From an uncultured Clostridium sp. (GTDB lineage: Bacteria > Bacillota > Clostridia > TANB77 > CAG-508): a DNA stretch of 10,222 nucleotides. The position numbers and the translations under genes are program-made. The stretch lies in assembly GCA_945937855.1 (NCBI GenBank), contig CAMEUC010000033.1, positions 1 through 10,222 on the forward strand, in the 5' to 3' direction. This document shows positions 6,593 to 10,222 of this stretch, piece after piece. The notes beneath the pieces were generated by a model. The model saw only the letters and a program-made list of their open reading frames with translations. It had not been told where the DNA came from and did no database searches. Within the stretch, counting starts at the first letter, position 1, and every line of letters starts with the position of its first letter.

Positions 6593-7816
6593 ATGGGTAA
6601 AAAAGTAGAAAAAGGAAAAAATGAAATAGTAGAGGAATTTTTTAGAAGGAATGATCCAAAAAACATTAAATCAATGAGTGATATGTATGCAGCATGGAAA
6701 GATTTCTTTGCTCCTGCTTTTCAGAAATTGCTAGACGCAGAAATGGAAGCGAAAATTGGTTATTCCAAAAATGAAAGAACAGATAACAATAATTATCGAA
6801 ATGGATATTATCCGGAAAGAACTGTAGCAACAGAAATGGGAGATATACCAGTAAAAGTTCCTAGAGATAGAAATGGAGAAATTGAATCTGATTTAGTTCC
6901 TAAGTATTCACGAACAGCAAACGGATTTGATGAAAAAGTAATATCTATGTATGCTTTAGGGATGTCTGATAAAGATATTCAAGAACAGATAAGAGAGATA
7001 TTTGGATGTAATCTTTCGCCAGATATGATAAGTGATATAACAGATAAAATTATACCAGAAATACAAGAATGGCAAAAAAGAAGATTAGAAAGTGTATATC
7101 CTATTGTATTTATTGATGCTACGCATTTTCATGTAAGAGATAACGGGCAAATTGTAAAGAAAGCTGCCTATGTAGTATTAGGAATTGATAAAGATGGAAT
7201 GAAGAAAGTTTTAACAATAACAATCGGGGAAAATGAAAGTGCAAAATATTGGATGACAGTTTTAAATGAGCTTAAAAATCGTGGTGTACAAGATATTCTA
7301 GTATTATGTGCAGATGGTCTAACAGGCTTAAAGGATGCAATATCAGCAATTTATCCAAAGACAGAATATCAAAGATGTATTGTGCATCAAATAAGAAACT
7401 CTTTAAAGTATGTTCCATATACAGACAGAAAAGAATTAGCTAATGATTTAAAAACTGTATACAAGGCAAGTACAGAAGAATTAGGCTATACTAATTTATT
7501 AGAATTGGAAGAAAAATGGAAACACAAATATCCTGGTGCAATTCAAAGTTGGATAGATAACTGGGACGTACTTTCTGTGTTCTTTAAATTCTCAGCAGAG
7601 ATAAGAAAAATCATGTATACTACAAATGCAATAGAAAGCTTAAATAGTACATATAAAAGGATTAATAGAAATAGAAATGTATTTCCAACAGATATGTCTT
7701 TATTAAAAGTTCTTTACCTTTCAACATTAAAAGCAGAGAAAAAATGGTCAAGAATGGTTGATAAATGGGACTTATGCTTGTCTCAATTTAGAATCATGTA
7801 TGAAGGTAGGATATAA
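6593..7816 (+). CDS. IS256-family transposase (mutator type)
   Basis: The 407-residue DDE transposase belongs to the IS256/Mutator group, which moves by a copy-out or cut-and-paste route through circular intermediates. The N-terminal part has the family pattern (LLDAEMEAKIGYSKNERTD and NYRNGYYPERTV). The catalytic acids are visible as Asp175 (IVFIDATHFHVRDNG), Asp241 (LVLCADGLTGLKDAI) and Glu348 (MYTTNAIESLNSTYKR), with the RCIVHQIRNS motif at 261-270. The C-terminus (KWDLCLSQFRIMYEGRI) is complete. I start at ATG 6593, 8 bases after AAGGAGGG. An upstream in-frame GTG at 6557 would place the ribosome binding site inside the gene. All catalytic residues are intact, so the enzyme may be active in trans even though the element's right end is missing. 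Codon use matches its neighbours, and no CGG codon is present. Confidence 0.95.
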   Translation: MGKKVEKGKNEIVEEFFRRNDPKNIKSMSDMYAAWKDFFAPAFQKLLDAEMEAKIGYSKNERTDNNNYRNGYYPERTVATEMGDIPVKVPRDRNGEIESDLVPKYSRTANGFDEKVISMYALGMSDKDIQEQIREIFGCNLSPDMISDITDKIIPEIQEWQKRRLESVYPIVFIDATHFHVRDNGQIVKKAAYVVLGIDKDGMKKVLTITIGENESAKYWMTVLNELKNRGVQDILVLCADGLTGLKDAISAIYPKTEYQRCIVHQIRNSLKYVPYTDRKELANDLKTVYKASTEELGYTNLLELEEKWKHKYPGAIQSWIDNWDVLSVFFKFSAEIRKIMYTTNAIESLNSTYKRINRNRNVFPTDMSLLKVLYLSTLKAEKKWSRMVDKWDLCLSQFRIMYEGRI

Positions 7817-7834
7817 TTAAAAGCCTAAACTAAA

Positions 7835-7861
7835 ATAAGTCATAGCTTTGCTATGACTTAT
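7835..7861. repeat. Perfect 12-bp hairpin, copy 1 of the CATAGC-TTT-GCTATG repeat
   Basis: ATAAGTCATAGC (7835-7846), loop TTT, GCTATGACTTAT (7850-7861). With its left flank AACTAAAATA it is a diverged direct copy of the hairpin at 7968-8010. Each copy is followed by GGGATGGATTCG, in the second case as part of tRNA-Tyr. It could serve as a terminator for the transposase transcript, although the T-run is poor. Confidence 0.7.
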
Positions 7862-7867
7862 ATATGG

Positions 7868-7958
7868 GGATGGATTCGGCAAGCCACGTCCTAAAAACAG
7901 TCCACCGGACTGTTTTTATCTTCACTTTCGTTCAGGCTCGTCCTTCTCGAATCCTTCC
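7868..7958. repeat. Small inverted-repeat element with central perfect hairpin
   Basis: GGATGGATTCG (7868-7878) and CGAATCCTTCC (7948-7958) are inverted copies (10 of 11 match) bounding about 91 bases. In the centre TAAAAACAGTCC (7892-7903) and GGACTGTTTTTA (7907-7918) form a perfect 12-bp stem with an ACC loop, which can act as a bidirectional terminator. The outer arm is identical to the T-arm end of the adjacent tRNA-Tyr (8018-8029, GGGATGGATTCG). No reading frame of note is present. It looks like a short non-coding repeat derived from or targeted to a tRNA 3' end. Confidence 0.6.
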
Positions 7959-7967
7959 TTTACTAAA

Positions 7968-8010
7968 CAAACTAAAATAGCCATAGCTTTGCTATGACTA
8001 TTTTAGTTTG
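7968..8010 (-). terminator. Long hairpin directly after tRNA-Tyr, likely tRNA operon terminator
   Basis: CAAACTAAAATAG (7968-7980) pairs perfectly with CTATTTTAGTTTG (7998-8010), followed inward by one C-A mismatch and CATAGC/GCTATG around TTT. Read on the minus strand it begins within the CCA end of tRNA-Tyr and its 3' arm is U-rich (CTATTTTAGTTTGTTTAG). That fits a terminator or 3'-processing hairpin for the tRNA transcript, though it is not a classical GC-rich stem. Confidence 0.55.
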
Positions 8011-8316
8011 GTGGGCAGGGATGGATTCGAACCATCGTACTCGTATGAGAACAGATTTCTTACTACTATAGTTTTCACTACCATTTTTAAATGTTTGTAG
8101 TCTGGACTTTCTCTTTATCTAAATTAGATACCAGGTATAAAGTCTCTACACTCGAGAATTTCTTCTCTAGCTCGGGATTATCATCAGCTTGTCTCTGTTA
8201 AGACTTCCCCGAATTAGCCTAGTTTTCACTATACAATCACTTGTATAGGCTGCAATTTCTGACTTTTCAAATCAAAGCCTACAGTCTGCCGCCTTTAGCC
8301 ACTCGGCCACCTACCC
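8009..8316 (-). tRNA. tRNA-Tyr(GTA) interrupted by a group I intron
   Basis: The 5' exon is 8316-8281 and the 3' exon 8058-8009. The acceptor pairs GGGTAGG with CCTGCCC; discriminator A and CCA are encoded (8012-8009). The D-arm reads GCCGAGTGGCTAAAGGC, the anticodon stem GCAGA/TCTGT, and the joined loop CTGTAAA, anticodon GTA. A long variable arm (CTCATACGAG) and the T-arm GATGG-TTCGAAT-CCATC follow. The long variable arm and GTA anticodon identify bacterial class II tRNA-Tyr. The intron lies between U35 and A36, inside the anticodon. Tyrosine decoding depends on splicing unless another tRNA-Tyr gene exists. It is transcribed after tRNA-Met from a strong promoter. Confidence 0.9.
8059..8280 (-). 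ncRNA. Self-splicing group I intron in the tRNA-Tyr anticodon
   Basis: The 222-nt intron starts after U35 and ends in G (8059), as group I introns do. A likely P1 pairs exon CUGU plus intron AG with UUGCAG (8250-8255), placing the expected U-G wobble at the splice site. P2 follows at once as a perfect stem CTATACAA-GTGA-TTGTATAG (8248-8229). Core-like segments resemble cyanobacterial tRNA-Leu introns: TCGGGGAAGTC with TAATCCCGAGC (P4/P5 region), GTAGAGACTTT and AAAGAGAAAGTCC (the P7 strands and P8 neighbourhood). There is no homing endonuclease frame, so it is a minimal, probably self-splicing intron. The exact subgroup is not determined. Confidence 0.85.
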
Positions 8317-8332
8317 ATATATACAAAAAAAT

Positions 8333-8409
8333 TGGTGCTCCCTCAAGGATTCGAACCTTGGACCCACCGGTTATGAGCCGGTTGCTCTGACCAACTGAGC
8401 TAAGGGAGC
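8333..8409 (-). tRNA. tRNA-Met(CAT)
   Basis: A 77-nt class I tRNA with encoded CCA. The acceptor stem is GCTCCCT/AGGGAGC, the D-arm AGCTCAGTTGGTCAGAGC, the anticodon stem ACCGG/CCGGT with loop CTCATAA, and the T-arm CAAGG-TTCGAAT-CCTTG. Anticodon CAT means elongator Met or, if modified to lysidine, Ile2. An initiator is excluded by the paired first acceptor base and by the anticodon stem, which lacks the three GC pairs. I favour elongator Met from overall similarity to Firmicute tRNAs. It is the first gene of the tRNA unit, 16 bases before tRNA-Tyr. Confidence 0.85.
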
Positions 8410-8428
8410 ATTTCTTAACGCGAGATTT

Positions 8429-8457
8429 ATTATAGAATATTTTTGTGAATATGTCAA
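8429..8457 (-). promoter_or_regulatory. Consensus promoter of the tRNA-Met/tRNA-Tyr unit
   Basis: On the minus strand TTGACA (8457-8452) and TATAAT (8434-8429) are both perfect consensus and separated by 17 bases. Transcription would start near 8422, about a dozen bases before the tRNA-Met 5' end. This is the strongest promoter in the window, as expected for stable RNA. Confidence 0.93.
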
Positions 8458-8491
8458 GACATATATTGAATTTTTTTTATTTTTTTGTTAT

Positions 8492-8698
8492 TGTTCAGTA
8501 GGTCAATTATAAAAATCTCCAACGGCGAAGCAAGAGAGCCCCTTTATCAAGGGGGCTGTCACCGCTAGGTGACTGGGGGTTCTTGCAATACATTTTTAAG
8601 AACCCTCCGTCAGCCTTCGGCTGCCACCTCCCTTGTTAAAGGAGGTTTCTTGTCTAGCCTTTGTAGTTTTTCTACATATTTTTATACTCTACTGAACA
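8492..8698. repeat. MITE-like nested palindromic repeat
   Basis: Perfect 10-bp terminal inverted repeats TGTTCAGTAG (8492-8501) and CTACTGAACA (8689-8698) bound 207 bases; both ends continue with TATAAAAAT after a small gap. Inside, the two halves are inverted relatives: left GCAAGAGAGCCCCTTTATCA and right (reverse strand) ACAAGAAACCTCCTTTAACA, each followed by hairpins (GTCACC-GCTA-GGTGAC; CAGCC-TTC-GGCTG) and by GGGTTCTT/AAGAACCC in the middle. It is much more GC-rich than its surroundings, has no reading frame, and fills the 300-base gap between the tRNAs and thyX. A clean target duplication is not evident. Confidence 0.7.
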
Positions 8699-8709
8699 TT
8701 AACATTTTT

Positions 8710-9387
8710 TTAATATATTTCATCTATCTGAGTTAATTTTGCATATTTTTCTTTTGGGAATTCTGTATCATATGGAACATCTCCAAATATTTCTGGCATT
8801 ATTTCTTTAAAATGTAGTAATAATGGAATGATTAGCTGTCTTATTGATGGATGTGTATGGCTTGATGCTCTTAAATTTAGTATATGTTTCCATTCTCTAA
8901 TGTTCGCTGTCATGGTTACTTCTGCTGCAGTACTATGTGGTAATATCATTCTTAATTGGTCTGGTAATGCTCCCAATTTTGACATTTCTATATAGTTTTT
9001 CTCAATTTCTTTACATGTATTTTCCCATTTAGTATAAAGTTCTGTCCCGTCATCCATATTGCATGGTTTTATAAATTTTATTTCATTATTAAATTTATCT
9101 TTTCCATAATTGCAATATCTGGTACTTTCAATTGAAAATGATGCAATTCTATGTCTTGTTAAGTCTTTATATACTCCTATATCACAAAACATTCTTATTG
9201 TTATTTTTTCATGTTCTAATACAGATTCATGTCCTCTTGTAATACAATTATTTAATAGTGTTTTATAAGATTCTTCACTTATTTTTCCTTCTGAACGGTA
9301 GCATGTTCTACAAGCTCTTTCTATGTTTTTCATTATTTTTATTCCATCTACTTTTTCTACTTGTATATATGGGTCTACTATTTGCAT
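8710..9387 (-). CDS. thyX: FAD-dependent thymidylate synthase ThyX
   Basis: ThyX methylates dUMP to dTMP using methylenetetrahydrofolate, NADPH and FAD, replacing the classical ThyA. The 225-residue protein contains the diagnostic RHR-x7-S signature as RHRIASFSIES (Arg78, His79, Arg80 and Ser88), followed by TRYCNY. It also carries the conserved HESVLEHEKITIRM block (53-66), LPDQLRMILPHSTAAEVTMT and NIREWKHILNLR, which build the FAD and dUMP sites of the homotetramer. Length is normal. The start has an excellent AAGGAGGAG ribosome binding site four bases before ATG. The gene appears to be alone between the repeat at 8492-8698 and a terminator at 9471-9501. No clear promoter could be chosen in the 83 AT-rich bases between that terminator and the start codon. 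No CGG codon occurs. Confidence 0.96.
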   Translation of the reverse strand: MQIVDPYIQVEKVDGIKIMKNIERACRTCYRSEGKISEESYKTLLNNCITRGHESVLEHEKITIRMFCDIGVYKDLTRHRIASFSIESTRYCNYGKDKFNNEIKFIKPCNMDDGTELYTKWENTCKEIEKNYIEMSKLGALPDQLRMILPHSTAAEVTMTANIREWKHILNLRASSHTHPSIRQLIIPLLLHFKEIMPEIFGDVPYDTEFPKEKYAKLTQIDEIY

Positions 9388-9414
9388 TTTCTCCTCCTTG
9401 ATTCTTTATCTAGA

Positions 9415-9430
9415 CAGGGGTGGAACCCTG
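9415..9430 (-). other. Short stem-loop in the thyX leader
   Basis: CAGGG and CCCTG pair around a 6-base loop (TTCCAC on the minus strand), about 30 bases before the thyX ATG. It is GC-rich against an AT-rich background. There is no T-run, so it is not a terminator; a leader hairpin or mRNA-stability element is possible, and chance is not excluded. Confidence 0.35.
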
Positions 9431-9470
9431 CACACTACAGACTTCTATATTAATATATCTTTACATTTAT

Positions 9471-9501
9471 AAAGCAGGAATCTTTTATAAATTCCTGCTT
9501 T
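9471..9501 (-). terminator. Terminator downstream of the coiled-coil protein gene
   Basis: AAAGCAGGAAT (9471-9481) and ATTCCTGCTTT (9491-9501) form a perfect 11-bp stem with a 9-base loop, 17 bases past the stop of the gene at 9519. On the minus strand only three T residues follow the GC-rich part before ATAAAT, so termination there depends on the T residues in the stem; on the plus strand a five-T run is present. Confidence 0.75.
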
Positions 9502-9518
9502 TTAAGCATTTTATATTT

Positions 9519-10222
9519 TTAATTTTGTTTGTTTCCTTCAGGTAATGCCTCTGGCAATGAAAGTACAACTTTTATTTTACATATATATTGAATTGTTCTT
9601 ACTAATTTGCTATTTTTAATTCTCTGCCATAATGATGGTTTTACTTCAAATCTAGTTTGTTCTATATATTCTTCATCTTCAGTAGTTTCTACAATAGTAT
9701 TTACTTTTGTTTTTTCTTCTTCTACTACAGGAGCTGGTATTCCTTTTAATGCTTCTGCAATTTCAATTCCTATATAACTTAAAGCTTTAGATCTATCTTC
9801 TATTCTTTCCATGTCTATTTCAATATGTAAATTTGATTCTAAGTTAGAAATTTTAGCTTTTACTAATTTTAATGCTGATTCATAGTTTTCTGTATCTTTT
9901 TTCTTTGCTTTTCCTATTATTGTTAAAGCTTCTATTGCATCTTCTGGAACTCTTCCTGAAACTTCTTTTATCTTATTTTTCCAATCTTTTTCTTTACTTT
10001 CTACAGATTCTAAAACATCTTTTAATTCATTTGACACACAAATATTTTGTTCTCTTTGTCTTATTAATTTTTCTATTTGTTTTGTATTTTCTTCGAATTG
10101 ATTTGTTGTGTATTCTACTAATCCGTAAGCAGCTTTATATACGTCGGCTGGAAAGTTTTTCTTTTTTGGATATTCAATTAAATAAGTTTTTATTGAATCT
10201 ATTAAATCTTTAAAGAAAGCAT
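9519..10222 (-). CDS. Coiled-coil-rich protein, unknown function (5' end outside window)
   Basis: I do not recognise this protein. The frame is open from the window edge (first full codon at 10220) to the stop, at least 233 residues. The GTG at 10037 that opens a shorter version lies inside clearly coding sequence (preceding residues EKLIRQREQNIC) and lacks a ribosome binding site, so the true start is beyond 10222. The visible part begins FFKDLIDSIKTYLIEYPKKK, then has long charged helical stretches (VLESVESKEKDWKNKIKEVS), an acidic linker (VVEEEKTKVNTIVETTEDEE), and a basic amphipathic end (SLWQRIKNSKLVRTIQYICK, then LSLPEALPEGNKQN). No signal peptide or enzymatic motif is visible. A plus-strand frame at 9872-10213 is its antisense shadow. 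No in-frame CGG codon is present. Confidence 0.8.
   Translation of the reverse strand, partial: AFFKDLIDSIKTYLIEYPKKKNFPADVYKAAYGLVEYTTNQFEENTKQIEKLIRQREQNICVSNELKDVLESVESKEKDWKNKIKEVSGRVPEDAIEALTIIGKAKKKDTENYESALKLVKAKISNLESNLHIEIDMERIEDRSKALSYIGIEIAEALKGIPAPVVEEEKTKVNTIVETTEDEEYIEQTRFEVKPSLWQRIKNSKLVRTIQYICKIKVVLSLPEALPEGNKQN

Larger units (their letters stand above)
6521..7816 (+). mobile_element. IS256-family insertion sequence, right end not visible
   Basis: The element is defined by its intact transposase gene. A plausible left end starts around 6521-6525 (GAGTATAGAAAAAGTTGTGT), similar in style to IS256-family ends, which often contain a GTGTAAA-type block. The matching inverted end (ACACAACTTTTTCTATAC) is absent from 7817 to 8010, where hairpin repeats start almost at once after the stop codon. 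The right end therefore seems deleted or replaced, and the copy is probably no longer mobile on its own. TAATTAAAA at both 6512-6520 and 7814-7822 is noted but is too AT-rich to call a target duplication. Confidence 0.75.

Noticed and set aside
6512..7822. TAATTAAAA direct repeat as an IS256 target-site duplication
   Set aside because: The right copy begins at the stop codon of the transposase, leaving no room for a right terminal repeat, and the sequence is too AT-rich to be distinctive.
8009..8316. Reading the tRNA-Tyr halves as a tRNA disrupted by random insertion
   Set aside because: The ends obey group I rules (U before, G at the end), the joined tRNA is perfect, and P1, P2 and P7-like segments are present.
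9872..10213. Plus-strand open frame at the right edge
   Set aside because: It lies opposite the coiled-coil gene and encodes a Leu/Phe-rich low-complexity product with no ribosome binding site; it is a shadow.
1..10222. CRISPR arrays, prophage modules, toxin-antitoxin pairs and metabolite riboswitches
   Set aside because: I saw no regularly spaced repeats, no phage structural genes, no toxin-antitoxin gene pair, and no recognisable riboswitch aptamer in the leaders of pflB, thyX or the wall-gene operon.

Overview
The window is AT-rich DNA with strong AGGAGG-type ribosome binding sites, PflB/PflA, ThyX, an IS256-family element and class II tRNA-Tyr. This fits an anaerobic low-GC Firmicute, most likely an uncultured gut-type Clostridia member; the lineage is inferred from gene content and composition only.

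Layout. 1-496: a small membrane-anchored protein gene on the minus strand with its own promoter and terminator. 585-2820: a minus-strand pair, a membrane-anchored protein with stalk, SH3 and GH18-like domains, then mltG; both are likely cell-wall proteins. 2897-6514: a plus-strand operon of pflB (pyruvate formate-lyase), pflA (its radical-SAM activase) and a small alpha/beta hydrolase. 6521-7816: an IS256-family element whose intact transposase gene has its ribosome binding site buried in a hairpin; no right inverted repeat is visible. 7828-8010: hairpins and a small inverted-repeat element echoing the adjacent tRNA end. 8009-8457: a minus-strand tRNA unit from a consensus promoter: tRNA-Met(CAT), then tRNA-Tyr(GTA) split in its anticodon by a 222-nt group I intron. 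8492-8698: a MITE-like nested palindrome. 8710-9387: thyX. 9519-10222: a coiled-coil protein gene running off the right edge.

Main observation. Two otherwise healthy genes are broken by single-base +1 frameshifts: once in the SH3/GH18 gene (2182-2184) and twice in pflA (5261-5263 and 5532-5534). At all three sites the zero-frame codon is CGG. Skipping its C restores a conserved glycine (GGA, GGT, GGG) and the full downstream reading frame, and a stop follows soon in the unshifted frame. I checked every other gene in the window and found no other in-frame CGG codon, although CGG occurs several times out of frame; arginine is written AGA, AGG, CGT or CGA. This one-to-one link suggests that CGG is an unassigned or starved codon at which ribosomes shift +1 (CGGN read as glycine). 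The alternative is an unusual systematic sequence error. I know of no described system like this in bacteria, but could not search.
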